From Meghimatium bilineatum (lineage: Eukaryota > Mollusca > Gastropoda > Stylommatophora > Philomycidae): a stretch of 64,000 nucleotides of DNA. The stretch is from positions 103,315,587-103,379,586 of the forward strand of contig CM067322.1 in NCBI GenBank assembly GCA_034231615.1, written 5' to 3'. The notes under the pieces were generated by a model. It did not search any database. It had not been told where the DNA came from and was given only the letters and a program-made list of their open reading frames with translations. This document shows, piece by piece, positions 10,198 to 22,495 of this stretch (position 1 is the stretch's first letter; every line of letters starts with the position of its first letter). The position numbers and the translations under genes were made by a program.

Positions 10198-12945
10198 AGT
10201 AATATATCTATGTAAGATAGTGGTATACGATATATCTATGTATGAGAGTGGTATATCTATGTATGATAGTGGTTATATCTATGTAAGATAGTGGTATATC
10301 TATGTATGATAGTGGTATATGATATATCTATGTATGATAGTGGTATATCTATGTATGATAGTGGTATATCTATGTATGATAGTGGTATATGATATATCTA
10401 TGTATGATAGTGGTATATGATATATCTATGTATGATAGTGGTATATCTATGTATGAGAGTGGTATATGATATATCTATGTAAGATAGTGGTATATCTATG
10501 TATGAGAGTGGTATATCTATGTATGATAGTGGTATATCTATGTATGAGAGTGGTATATGATATATCTATGTAAGATAGTGGTATATCTATGTATGAGAGT
10601 GGTATATCTATGTATGATAGTGGTATATCTATGTATGATAGTGGTATATCTATGTAAGATAGTGGTATATGATATATCTATGTATGAGAGTGGTATATGA
10701 TATATCTATGTAAGATAGTGGTATATCTATGTATGAGAGTGGTATATCTATGTATGATAGTGGTATATCTATGTATGATAGTGGTATATCTATGTAAGAT
10801 AGTGGTATATCTATGTATGATAGTGGTATATGATATATGCTATGTATGAGAGTGGTATATGATATATCTATGTAAGATAGTGGTATATCTATGTATGATA
10901 GTGGTATATTTATGTATGATAGTGGTATATCTATGTATGATAGTGGTATATCTATGTAAGATAGTGGTATATCTATGTAAGATAGTGGTATATCTATGTA
11001 TGATAGTGGTATATCTATGTATGATAGTGGTATATCTATGTATGATAGTGGTATATGATATATCTATGTAAGATAGTGGTTATATCTATGTAAGATAGTG
11101 GTATATCTATGTATGATAGTGGTATATCTATGTATGATAGTGGTATATCTATGTATGATAGTGGTATATGATATATCTATGTAAGATAGTGGTATATCTA
11201 TGTATGATAGTGGTATATCTATGTATGATAGTGGTATATGATATATCTATGTATGAGAGTGGTATATCTATGTATGAGAGTGGTATATCTATGTATGATA
11301 GTGGTATATGATATATCTATGTATGAGAGTGGTATATCTATGTAAGATAGTGGTATATCTATGTAAGATAGTGGTATATCTATGTAAGATAGTGGCATAT
11401 CTATGTAAGATAGTGGTATATCTATGTAAGATAGTGGTATATCTATGTATGATAGTGGTATATCTATGTATGATAGTGGTATATGATATATCTATGTATG
11501 AGAGTGGTATATGATATATCTATGTAAGATAGTGGTATATCGATGTAAGATAGTGGTATATGATATATCTATGTAAGATAGTGGTATATCTATGTATGAT
11601 AGTGGTATATCTATGTATGATAGTGGTATATGATATATCTATGTTTGAGAGTGGTATATGATATATCTATGTATGATAGTGGTATATCGATGTAAGATAG
11701 TGGTATATGATATATCTATGTAAGATAGTGGTATATCGATATAAGATAGTGGTATATGATATATCTATGTATGATAGTGGTATATGATATATCTATGTAT
11801 GATAGTGGTATATGATATATCTATGTATGATAGCATTATATGATATATCTATGTATGAGAGTGGTATATGATATATCTATGTAAGATAGTGGTATATCGA
11901 TGTATGATAGTGTATATGATATATCTATGTATGAGAGTGGTATATGATATATCTATGTATGATAGTGGTATATCTATGTATGATAGTGGTATATGATATA
12001 TCTATGTTTGAGAGTGGTATATGATATATCTATGTATGATAGTGGTATATCGATGTAAGATAGTGGTATATGATATATCTATGTAAGATAGTGGTATATC
12101 GATGTAAGATAGTGGTATATGATATATCTATGTATGATAGTGGTATATGATATATCTATGTATGATAGTGGTATATGATATATCTATGTATGATAGCATT
12201 ATATGATATATCTATGTATGAGAGTGGTATATGATATATCTATGTAAGATAGTGGTATATCGATGTATGATAGTGTATATGATATATCTATGTATGAGAG
12301 TGGTATATGATATATCTATGTATGATAGTGGTATATCTATGTATGATAGTGTATATGATATATCTATGTATGAGAGTGGTATATGATATATCTATGTAAG
12401 ATAGTGGTATATCGATGTAAGATAGTGGTATATGATATATCTATGTATGAGAGTGGTATATGATATATCTATGTATGATAGTGGTATATGATATATCTAT
12501 GTATGAGAGTGGTATATGAAATATCTATGTATGAGAGTGGTATATGATATATCTATGTATGAGAGTGGTATATGATATATCTATGTATGAGAGTGGTATA
12601 TGATATATCTATGTATGAGAGTGGTATATGATATATCTATGTATGAGAGTGGTATATCTATGTATGATAGTGGTATATCTATGTAAGATAGTGGTATATC
12701 TATGTAAGATAGTGATATATGATATATCTATGTATGATAGTGGTATATCTATGTATGATAGTGGTATATCTATGTATGATAGTGATATATATCTATGTAT
12801 GATAGTGGTATATCTATGTATGAGAGTGGTATGTGATATATCTTTGTATGATAGTGGTATATGATATATCTATGTATGAGAGTGGTATATCTATGTAAGA
12901 TAGTGGTATATCTATGTATGATAGTTGTATATGATATACAATATC
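10198..12945. repeat. Composite 21/27-bp minisatellite, 2.7 kb
   Basis: The basic 21-bp unit tatatctatgtatgatagtgg alternates with a longer form carrying an inserted tatatga. Variant letters (aagat, agagt, cgatg) form blocks. The rare variants tgtttgagag (11641 and 12004) and gatagcatta (11828 and 12191) recur exactly 363 bp apart, showing a segmental duplication of about 363 bp inside the array. Confidence 0.97.
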
Positions 12946-13086
12946 ATATACTATAATATATATATAATATGATATATAATATATCTATGTATATGATAGT
13001 TGTGTATGACAAGAACATTGGTATTTATATTTACTCCCAGCACTATTCAAGCTATGTCATATGTCGTACAAGAGAACACATTCCTT

Positions 13087-13218
13087 TCTCTGGACTACAA
13101 CCTTTCTCTGGACTACAGCCTTTCTCTGACTACAACCTTTCTCTAGACTACAACCTTTCTCTGGACTACAACCTTTCTCTGGACTACAACCTTTCTCTGG
13201 ACTACAACCTTTCTCTTG
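13087..13218. repeat. 18-bp minisatellite, about 7 copies
   Basis: Unit tttctctggactacaacc. It ends in a fragment like the dispersed-element 3' end (gagaatgaacgtagaagaa), so the array may have grown from the ggactaca block of that element. Confidence 0.9.
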
Positions 13219-13398
13219 ACCACACGCTGTTTACGCGTGATCTTTAGAGAATGAACGTAGAAGAATAAGTCATATTATTTAAAATATCATCTTGTGAAGA
13301 GATTGATAATTAATCTTGCCATCTGTTGACATTATCTAAAATGTCATATTGTGAACAGATTGCTAATTAATTGTGTCATCTGTCGACATTATCTTCAG

Positions 13399-13537
13399 GA
13401 ATTATGCCGAGAAGTGACATGTGAGACAGGTCAACAGCTGGACGATGGCCAGTGCAAACCAATGTTCCAGACTTCTAGAGGTTTGGCATATGAACTGTAT
13501 TTTGGTATTCGTCCGTTGGAACCGATAGACGTGACAG
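13399..13537 (+). CDS. Gene A exon 2
   Basis: 139-bp exon bounded by attatcttcag| and |GTAAAC. It enters in phase 0 and leaves in phase 1. It encodes 46 residues starting ELCREVTCETGQQLDDGQCK. The C.xxxC..G..LDDG.C pattern is the short Cys motif that usually follows the Cys-rich blocks in this receptor family. A following YELYFGIRPLEP stretch looks like a beta-rich ectodomain segment. Confidence 0.82.
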
Positions 13538-14261
13538 GTAAACTAAATGATAAGTTTTATTATAATGTGATCTATGCAACCCGATACCTAATCATGTGAT
13601 CTATGCAGCCAGATACCTAATCATGTGATCTATCATGTATCTCTGTCATTATATCTACCTGATATATCTATCTAATACATCTATCGAAGATATCAATAGG
13701 ACCACCAAATGGTCCTAGATATTCTCCTGTTCAGTCTCTGTCAATTCCTCAGTGTGCATTGAAGTCTCTCATCACATAAACATTCTCTTCTCTGTTTACG
13801 CTGTTGTCTGTGTTATTTAAGATGTCTAAAAATTCCATGCTTTAAACTTCATTATTTTGTGCATCATTTGCTGCAAACGTTTGGATATAGGTTATACTTA
13901 CGGTTCACTGTCACAACGACTGTTATTATGCTGTCTGACACGTGACACGTGCTTGATATACACTATTCCATTCCAAGTAACTGTGTCAATTATAAATCAG
14001 AGCCCGTGTTATCGAGTGCACTTGTATCAGCTCCTGCATAGAGTAGTGTGTAGTTTAGATGTATATTTTTGTATCAAGTACTTTTAATTCTGGTGTCTGA
14101 CAGACCTAAAATTATAGCGTTTCGTTTCTTCATTTCCTCTATAAAACTTCTGCTTTGTTTCTCAATCCTCGGAAATTTATTGCTCCAGATTTCATGGCCT
14201 GTTTTCGTTTGATTTTGAATGTCGTCTTCTGAGAACTCTTTATGTTTCCTTCGTGCCTACA
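13538..14261. other. Gene A intron 2, 5' part
   Basis: A 30-bp phrase around gtgatctatgcaacc recurs 2-3 times at 13566-13635. The rest shows nothing recognisable. Confidence 0.6.
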
Positions 14262-14555
14262 CAGTCGGTTTACTAGACCAGTCAGTGTGCTGTTTTACGC
14301 ATACACAGTAGGTTTACTAGACCAGTCAGTGTGCTGTTTTACGCCTACACAGTCGGTTTACTAGACCAGTTAGTGTACTGTTTTACGCCTACACAGTCGG
14401 TCTACTAGACCAGTCAGTGTGCGACACTGTCGGTTTGATAGACCAGTCAGTGTGCGACACTGTCGGTTTGCTAGACCAGTCAGTGTGCGACACTGTCGGT
14501 TTGCTAGACCAGTCAGTGTGCGACACTGTCGGTTTGCTAGATCAGTCAATGTGCT
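14262..14555. repeat. Two-part minisatellite (44 bp then 33 bp)
   Basis: About 3.5 copies of a 44-bp unit (cggtttactagaccagtcag plus gtgctgttttacgcctac) give way to about 4 copies of a 33-bp unit, where the middle is replaced by gtgcgacactgt. The switch shows a unit changing length within one array. Confidence 0.9.
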
Positions 14556-14874
14556 GTTTCAGTGTCTCCGAATGGTTAACACGTGTTCCAAGCTATCACA
14601 TTCAGAAAAAAAATCACATATTACATTTAGAAATCCTGAAACACCAAACTTTACTTCCTTGTGTTCAAGCAGGATAACAACCGACATTCCTCACTATTAA
14701 CCAGAAGAATCAGTAATATCTTTCTAAGTAATATCAGTTTCTATCTTTCACTTTGGAAATTTGGTGAAGCTTTTTTTTCTTTAATTAGTTATCCAATGAA
14801 ATGTTTACTGTTTCGAGAGCTACGGAGAAAATTTAAGTGAAGAGAAAATATGTATAGGCATGTGTATTCAAATT

Positions 14875-15060
14875 TATCATAGTCAAATTGGAAGCAGTCA
14901 AGAAGTAGATGGAGATACACACGGGGGGGGGGGGGCACGTCATGAGATGGACAGAATACAATCTAGAAGTGCACCACCGAGACAAGATATAGAAGATGGA
15001 TGTTGTATTGGATGTGGAAACGGCACACCATAATGATGGTGATCTATCTTGTTAAAATGT
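14875..15060 (+). mobile_element. LINE C-terminal relic (weak)
   Basis: A frame reads HVMRWTEYNLEVHHRDKI, like the GHVMRM... region at the end of non-LTR reverse transcriptases. The DNA at 14946-15000 is similar to 24828-24880 (gagatggacag...tgtaccacc..). A 13-G tract lies at 14923-14935. Confidence 0.4.
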
Positions 15061-15391
15061 TAGAAATGATATGGTCTATCAAGAGCTCCCTGCCTACAGC
15101 CAGCGGGAGAAATTGCGTCACTAGCATCATCATCATGTGACATAAAATTGTTGAGAGAGGGGTAAATAAATGAAGGAAACGTGGACCTGTCCGTGCCGAC
15201 ATATGTCAATGTCTGGACTCAAATGTCATCAGGTTTCAGATTTTGAAGAGAATTGCAACAAATAAAACTTTGGTAACTCCAGGGACGATATTGGATTATC
15301 TATCTGTACCACAGCGTAGGTATGTGCAATAATAAGACCAGATTATTCAACCAAGAAAATGGGAATTATAAACCAAGAGGATCATGAGTCT

Positions 15392-15488
15392 CATGTTTCA
15401 TTAGGTGAGGGTAGGATCCTTACATGTTTCATTAGGTGAGGGTATGATCCTTACATGATTAATTAGGTGAGGGTAGGATCCTTACATG
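15392..15488. repeat. 31-bp repeat, 3 copies
   Basis: Unit core ttaggtgagggtaggatcct. Confidence 0.9.
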
Positions 15489-16345
15489 ATCTCAGCAGCT
15501 CATAGCTGAGGGATGGGGATAATACTATGGAATAACCTTTCTAGCCAGCTTATAGGTTAAGAGTGATTAGAAGTTTAGCTATCATGTCGTTGCCAGGCTG
15601 TCAATTGTATATGGCATGCGAAGGGTAGGATCTCAAAGAAACCAAGTAGAAGAAGAAGAGAAGGGTGGAGTTTATTTGGTGCATTAAATTTAAATTGATT
15701 GAATATATTCTGTGTTCACTTATGTCAAGACATTTTTTTAGCGTTGAAGTTGTGTATTATGTATGCATCTGAATTGATGTTATCAATCAAGAACTGGAAT
15801 GCTGAAGTAAACCACACCTTTTGAAAACTATCATTTATAACAGAAACGGAGCAATGCCTGAATTGATAGTTGGACTATCAAAATCTGTTTTTAAGCCTAG
15901 TAGGCGGAGTGGTTGTTCAAGTCACAGTCTACGCAATGTTCTTGGAAAATTAACGCTGTGAAGAAGTTTAAAACCTCAGTCGATGAAAGTTCGACAAAAT
16001 TGAATATGTCAGAGAAGTAAAGTTAGTGACAATGACATTTTGTTTATACAGTCTAACCCATTGAAATTGAGGAATCTTCAATGTAGGATGTGAGAAGTTG
16101 TTTATTGATGAATAGAATTTCAGGAGAAATTGTCAAGTTTGTAGAAGTCTTAGAAGTGTTGACTTTATTGTTGTATTGACAGAATATAAAATTATGAGTG
16201 GTGACATTGTGCATCAAGGAAACCTGTCAGTCTCTAAATTTAACTCGTGAAGTTGAGAAGAAATGAACTTTGAATCGAGAATAATAGAGTGTCGTCTACG
16301 TTAGCTGCTAGAGGGACATCAAATTAATAGTGAAGTTAAACTTGG
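15489..16345. other. Intron sequence with one GAA-tail
   Basis: A gtagaagaagaagagaagg run near 15644 looks like a LINE/SINE 3' tail, preceded by decayed sequence. Nothing else is recognised. Confidence 0.4.
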
Positions 16346-16435
16346 AATGTTATCTACAGAATCCAATGCGAATCAGGGGCGTGGTTAAAGAATGTTATCT
16401 ACAGAATCCAATACGAATCAGGGGCGTGGTTAAAG
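16346..16435. repeat. 45-bp tandem duplication
   Basis: Two near-identical copies containing cgaatcaggggcgtggttaa. Confidence 0.95.
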
Positions 16436-17519
16436 AAGCTTAGAAATTATCTGAACAATGAAAATTTGATTTTTACAGTATACAAGTAGTCAATGAAAGG
16501 TGATCTTATACAAGATATTTTATGGTAACCAATCACCATTGAATATCAAGGTAGGGCCATTCCTGTGTTTACACTTGTTAAATACCGCCTGCTTTGTTTA
16601 CCATTGTTGGAGATTTAGTGTTATGTGTAACTTGTTAAACATTGACTGCAATGTTGATCATCGTTGGAGATTTGTTGATGTGTTTATACTACTCGAACAC
16701 AGTTTTACATTGTTTCTCATCACTGAATCTTTATTGTCGAGGTTGAACTGGCCAACCATCACTTGAGCAGAGGGTTTTCGTTGAAATTACTTGCACAAAT
16801 GTCTATAATTTAAAAAACAAAAAAGACTTCTGAAGAAGCATTCCTATAGAAGGCTCTACATCATAATAGAGGAGATTGATACACGTCTGAAATTTTCAAT
16901 GACAATAACGTTTAGCATATTTAACGGGAACTTTCTTATTCGGTAACTAAACTAATTTACTGTAATCCAAGAAACGTTCACGAAAGGAAAGACCATTTTT
17001 GAAATCTCTGACAGTGGAATAATTTATAGACCATTTGTTATAGGTAGTTAGATTTTCGAAGAGTGGATTTTGACCACTCCTCTTGTTTTTCCAAATCAGT
17101 CAATGCCAATCACTGTTTCATCAATTGCGAATATTAATTGTTAGTGACGTCACAATGTCTGATGTTGTGTTAGAACATAATCGATATTACACAATTGTGT
17201 CGCCAGTGTGTCGCCAGTGTGTTGCCGTGATGGTCATGTCAGAAAGAATGAATAAATAATAAAATGGTATTTGAAGTTAGCTTTAGTTGTTAGGAAATAT
17301 CTTTGTCCTTAGCTTCTCTAAATTCTTAGATCGCACGACACGTTATCACAGAAGTACTAATAAAAGAGTGACACAGCCAAGGGAAAATACAAAAAACTGT
17401 AAGTCTACAAGAGTAACGTACCATTATCGAGAGTGTATATTTGACATTCAGAGGCAACCGGAAACGAAGTATCGAAAGTACAAAGTAGTGATTAATAATG
17501 TTATATAGTTTCAGATTGT
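16436..17519. other. Intron sequence, no feature
   Basis: Only a short cagtgtgtcgc doublet near 17203. Open frames here show no family motif. Confidence 0.5.
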
Positions 17520-17919
17520 CACATCAAATTGTCACATCAGATTGTCACAGACCTAACATCAGATTGTTACATTTAATCCTAATATCAGATTGTTACATTT
17601 GATCCTAACATCAGATTGTTACATTTGATCCTAACATCAGATTGTTACATTTGATCCTAACATCAGATTGTTACATGTGATCCTAACATCAGATTGTTAC
17701 ATTTGATCCTAACATCAGATTGTTACATTTGATCCTAACATCAGATTGTTACATTTGATCCTAACATCAGATTGTTACATTTGATCCTAACATCAGATTG
17801 TTACATTTGATCCTAACATCAGATTGTTACATTTGATCCTAACATCAGAATGTTACATTTGATCCTAACATCAGATTGTTACATTTGATCCTAACATCAG
17901 ATTGTTACATTTGATCCGA
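17520..17919. repeat. 26-bp minisatellite, about 15 copies, touching exon 3
   Basis: Unit core tcagattgttacatttgatc. The last copy, ending tttgatccgaatag, forms the 3' splice site of gene A exon 3. Confidence 0.97.
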
Positions 17920-17923
17920 ATAG

Positions 17924-18009
17924 GTGATCATGACATCCTTCACCGTCTTCCAGCTGAGATGGAAATCTACCTAAGTCAGGTTCTGTTAAAGAATAAGGTC
18001 AAACTTCAG
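17924..18009 (+). CDS. Gene A exon 3 (86 bp)
   Basis: This small exon is found by phase logic. Exon 2 ends in phase 1 and exon 4 must start in phase 0, and this 86-bp segment (gaatag| ... CTTCAG|GTACTG) joins both. It encodes DHDILHRLPAEMEIYLSQVL and about eight more residues, with no stop. The acceptor lies at the edge of the 26-bp array, which gives it a poor pyrimidine tract. An alternative is that exon 2 ends early at GAC|GTGACA (13530) and this exon is skipped. Confidence 0.7.
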
Positions 18010-18059
18010 GTACTGTATCCAGCCATATGACGAAAATCTTTCTCTAAAACGTTTCTTAA

Positions 18060-18241
18060 CCACATTACCACATGTACATTACCAGCATTCATTACCACAT
18101 GTACATTACCAGCATTCATTACCACATGTACATTACCAGCATTCATTACCACATGTACATTACAAGCATTCATTACCACATGTACATTACAAGCATTCAT
18201 TACCACATGTACATTACAAACATTCATTACCACATGTACAC
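18060..18241. repeat. 27-bp minisatellite, 7 copies
   Basis: Unit core cacatgtacattaccagcat. Starts about 50 bp after the exon 3 donor. Confidence 0.95.
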
Positions 18242-18611
18242 TGTAAGAATTGAATACTACAGTAGTTGTACATTGAAAGATCTCGATGCTGTTTTGACTA
18301 AGTTCCAGATACTTAACGCCACTACTTGGTTAATTTTCTAGTACTTAAAGCCATATTCTGATTTGCTAAATGGAATGGGTTAGAGTACCTACAAGGGGCT
18401 TCTCCCATCCCCCTTAACTATGTGCTTGAGTGTGAATGTTAGCAATTTATCTTCATTTAGCAACCGAGCTCATAAGAAAAAACAAATTGCTACAGGAGAG
18501 ACCCGCTGGGAGTTTGAGAATGTAAAAAAAGACAGTCACATTTCAAATACATACGCAATGTTTTTGTTTCACACAACTTTCAGGAACAATGTTTTTAAAC
18601 AATTGTGTATA
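18242..18611. other. Intron sequence, no feature
   Basis: Single-copy sequence without a recognised motif. Confidence 0.5.
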
Positions 18612-18768
18612 CATTTTCTCAACATCATACAGCTAATGGGATATGCTACACGCACATTTTCTCAGCATCATACAGCTAATAGGATATGCTACACGCACAT
18701 TTTCTCAGCATCATACAGCTAATGGGATATGCTACACGCACATTTTCTCAGCATCATACAGCTAATGG
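18612..18768. repeat. 43-bp minisatellite, about 4 copies
   Basis: Unit core tcatacagctaatgggatat. Confidence 0.95.
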
Positions 18769-18937
18769 ATAATTATGGAATAATTCGGCGATCAATAGAA
18801 AAACATCCAGCTCTACAGGGAGACTACTCTGAAAATTGTGAAATCAAACATGATTACTGTCCATACAATTACATCAACAATTATGGGGACATGGGGAAAA
18901 GAGGGTGGGGGAGGGTCGTCTGATAAAGAATTTGTTG

Positions 18938-19135
18938 ATAACTGTTGACAAGGTGGATAGGTGTGGGTTGTTGACCAGGTGGACAGATGTGGGTTGTTGA
19001 CAAAGTAGATAGGTGTGGGTTGTTGACCAGGTGGAAGATGTTGGTTGTTAACATGATGGTGGATAGGTGTGAGTTATCACCAAGGGCTCGGATAAAGGGG
19101 CTCGGATGAAGGGGCTCGGGTGAAGGGGCTCGGAT
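18938..19135. repeat. Two adjoining short arrays (about 28 bp and 14 bp)
   Basis: About four imperfect copies around ggtggataggtgtgggttgt are followed by four copies of ggctcggatgaagg. Confidence 0.85.
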
Positions 19136-19251
19136 ATATTTCCTTACCTTTGACATGTGGTGTCTACGTAGAATTCTTGGAATAATGCGGCAGGACAAAG
19201 TCACGTTGAGGTAATGAACAGGCAATACCACAATATTCTATATGTGCAGTC

Positions 19252-19992
19252 TGCACAGACTCAGCTGGGACACACTAGGATGATGTAAGATGACTGGGAC
19301 ACACTAGGAGGATGGAAGATGACTGGGACACACTAGGAGGATGGAAGATGGTTGGGACACACTAGGAGGATGGAAGATGACTGGGACACACTAGGAGGAT
19401 GGAAGATGACTGGGACACACTAGGAGGATGGAAGATGGTTGGGACACACTAGGAGGATGGAAGATGACTGGGACACACTAGGAGGATGGAAGATGGTTGG
19501 GACACACTAGGAGGATGGAAGATGACTGGGACACACTAGGAGGATGGAAGATGACTGGGACACACTAGGAGGATGGAAGATGGTTGGGACACACTAGGAG
19601 GATGGAAGATGACTGGGACACACTAGGAGGATGGAAGATGACTGGGACACACTAGGAGGATGGAAGATGGTTGGGACACACTAGGAGGATGGAAGATGAC
19701 TGGGACACACTAGGAGGATGGAAGATGACTGGGACACACTAGGAGGATGGAAGATGGTTGGGACACACTAGGAGGATGGAAGATGACTGGGACACACTAG
19801 GAGGATGGAAGATGACTGGGACACACTAGGAGGATGGAAGATGGTTGGGACACACTAGGAGGATGGAAGATGACTGGGACACACTAGGAGGATGGAAGAT
19901 GACTGGGACACACTAGGAGGATGGAAGATGACTGGGACACACTAGGAGGATGGAAGATTACTGGGACACACTAGGAGGATGGAAGATGACAT
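19252..19992. repeat. 29-bp minisatellite, about 25 copies, with 87-bp higher order
   Basis: Unit core gggacacactaggaggatgg. Units preceded by gact and ggtt alternate mainly in the order gact, gact, ggtt, giving an 87-bp three-unit period through most of the array. Confidence 0.95.
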
Positions 19993-20075
19993 AATACTGT
20001 ATGATCTACTTTATGGAGAATTACAGATTACAGTCTGGTAAAAGATCTCAGGGTCAACATCTACTTCTGTACAAA

Positions 20076-20662
20076 GATGTATACAAGCGGGACATACATG
20101 ATAACTGTATTATATAAGCGGGATATACATGATAACTGTATTATACAAGCGGGATATACATGATAACTGTATTATACTAGCGGGATATACATGATAACTG
20201 TATTATACAAGCGGGATATACATGATAACTGTATTATACTAGCGGGATATACATGATAACTGTATTATACAAGCGGGACATACATGATAACTGTATTATA
20301 CAAGCGGGATATACATGATAACTGTATTATACAAGCGGGATATACATGATAACTGTATTATACAAGCGGGATATACATGATAACTGTATTATACAAGCGG
20401 GACATACATGATAACTGTATTATACAAGCGGGATATACATGATAACTGTATTATACAAGCGGGTTATACATGATAACTGTATTATACAAGCGGGATATAC
20501 ATGATAACTGTATTATACAAGCGGGATATACATGATAACTGTATTATACAAGCGGGATATACATGATAACTGTATTATACAAGCAGGATATACATGATAA
20601 CTGTATTATACAAGCAGGATATACATGATAACTGTATTATACAAGCGGGATATACATGATAT
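20076..20662. repeat. 31-bp minisatellite, about 18 copies
   Basis: Unit core atgataactgtattatacaa, with agcggga. Rare cta, aca and cagg variants occur. Confidence 0.97.
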
Positions 20663-21097
20663 ACATGTATTGACTCAGAACCATGGGAACCAGGATGTCA
20701 TGGGCCGTGTTGCATGGATGGAACAGATGAGGAATGGTATCCAGACACAGGAGAAAGTGATAGAAGTTAGTTCAAGGGCTGCACATCTACGAGGACACAC
20801 AGCAGCACACGATGCTACAAGCTGGCCTGTGATGTCCTTGTTCAACAACAGCACACGATACTACAACCTGGCCTGTGACTTATTGTACATACTGTTGACG
20901 GGTATTTATTTCTCAGATTGGTCGTGTGAGTTACTACCAACAGTGCCATGGATTGCGAATTATATTTATGTTAGCAAATCAATAATACTATCTCATGGAA
21001 AGACGGAAAGCTGTATACTACGTCAGATGTGTGTTGTACGTCATCATGGCCATGGATGGTAGATTATATTTCTTACAGCACAACATTAACATTATCT
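20663..21097. other. Intron sequence, no recognised feature
   Basis: A 145-codon open frame starting in the array (20625-21062) shows no family motif and is not called. A short phrase acagcagcacacgat.ctacaa occurs twice (near 20799 and 20848). Confidence 0.5.
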
Positions 21098-21430
21098 TCT
21101 GAAAATAAAGTTCCCTACACACTACATTTACTTTATAATAAAGTTCCCTACACACTACATTTCCTGTGAAATAAAGGTCCCTACACACTACATATTCTGT
21201 GAAATGAAGATCACTACACACTACATTTTCTGTGAAATTAAGGTCACTACACACTACATTTCCTGTCAAATAAAGGTCCCTACACACTACATTTCGTTTA
21301 TAATAAAGGTCCCTACACACTACATTTCCTTTATAATAAAGATCTCTCTCTACACACTACATTTTCTGTGAAATGAAGGTCATTACACACTACTTTTCCT
21401 TTATAATAAAGGTCCTTACACACTACATTT
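21098..21430. repeat. 33-bp minisatellite, about 10 imperfect copies
   Basis: Unit core tacacactacatttcctgtg. Copies differ by several bases and one carries an extra tctc. Confidence 0.9.
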
Positions 21431-21486
21431 CTTGTGAATTTCCTCTTGTATAAAACACAGCACAAATCCAGGGCTAATCTAATTTA

Positions 21487-21537
21487 TCCGGTAGAAATAT
21501 TTATCCGGTAGAAATATTTATCCGGTAGAAATATTTA
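21487..21537. repeat. 17-bp repeat, 3 copies
   Basis: Unit tatccggtagaaatatt. Confidence 0.95.
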
Positions 21538-21604
21538 TAATCATGAAATACAATGAAATGCGAACTGTATAGTTCTCTTATCAATTTGGCTGTTTTTTCC
21601 CCAG

Positions 21605-21793
21605 GACTTTGCCATGTCTTTCAATACAACAAATAAAGATGGCTGGTGCAGTCAATCGTCAAGTGATCTTGGAGTGTATGCAAGACTTATCAGCCAGACC
21701 TGGGTCGATCAAAGAGAACTTCAGACTGATCTTCTGAATGTACGCCATGCTATGTTTAGCATGCGAGTACTCACTTGGAATATGTCATTTCAG
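21605..21793 (+). CDS. Gene A exon 4
   Basis: 189-bp exon, phase 0 at both ends. It is bounded by a good polypyrimidine acceptor (gttttttccccag|) and the donor TTTCAG|GTATGA. It encodes 63 residues from DFAMSFNTTNKDGWCSQSSS to LTWNMSFQ, part of the membrane-proximal ectodomain. The sequon NTT is seen. No domain is recognised by eye. Confidence 0.78.
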
Positions 21794-21824
21794 GTATGAG
21801 AATCATTTCAAGTCATTGGCATTA

Positions 21825-22196
21825 TACGTCTTGTACAGACACAGGTAATCATACAGGTGATGTTGTTCGTCTTGTACAGACACAGGTAATCATACAGGTG
21901 ATATTGTAATTCTGTACAGAAACAGGTAATCATACAGGTGATGTTGTTCGTCTTGTACAGATACAGGTAATCATACAGGTGATGTACGTCTTGTACAGTC
22001 ACAGGTAATCATACAGGTGATGTTGTACGTCTTGTACAGATACAGGTAATCATACAGGTGATATTGCACTTCTGTACAGACACAGGTAATCATACAGGTG
22101 ATATTGTACTTCTGTACAGACACAGGTATGATACAGGTGATATTGTACTTCTGTACAGACACAGGTAATGATACAGGTGATATTGTACTTCTGTAC
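21825..22196. repeat. 41-bp minisatellite carrying 5' splice-site-like motifs
   Basis: Unit includes acaggtaatcatacaggtga and cttgtacaga. Each copy has two sites close to the donor consensus (CAG|GTAATC and CAG|GTGATG). It starts about 30 bp after the real exon 4 donor. An inserted element splits it from 22496-22655. Confidence 0.93.
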
Positions 22197-22495
22197 TTCT
22201 TCTTCGTCGTTCGTCTTAAAAAGGACGCGTTATGTCTGTTTACATCTTTGCTGTGATACTGCACCTTCCGGTCGACATATTCGACTTCTTCACGGTTATT
22301 TTTGTGGATGGGTTGTCCCTCCATCTTCGATCTCTAGAATTTGGCTAGACTACATTACTGTACTCCTGTTTCCTGACCCACTGCGTGGAAGTGTCCTAGG
22401 GTCTTGGTCAACTTTGGTTCGCTGACCCTGATGCGTAGTTACTAGCTATGTGTCGCTAGTCCCTAGCACTCTGGTGTGCTTAGCATCTTGGGTTC
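22197..22495 (-). mobile_element. Short retroelement insertion inside the 41-bp array
   Basis: About 299 bp of unrelated sequence, flanked by direct repeats of gtacttctgtac (22185-22196 and 22496-22507). It begins ttcttcttcgtcgttcg, the reverse complement of the GAACGACGAAGAAGAA tail typical of LINE/SINE 3' ends here, so it lies on the minus strand. The flanking repeat may be a 12-bp target-site duplication or simply two array copies of the same unit. Confidence 0.6.

Noticed and set aside
13528-13537. Alternative donor GAC|GTGACA for gene A exon 2
   Set aside because: It would allow direct joining to exon 4 in phase, but ACAG|GTAAAC is the stronger donor, and exon 3 explains the phases without it.
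20625-21062. 145-codon open frame starting inside the 31-bp array
   Set aside because: No recognisable motif; the start lies in the repeat, and the frame is not phase-linked to neighbouring exons.
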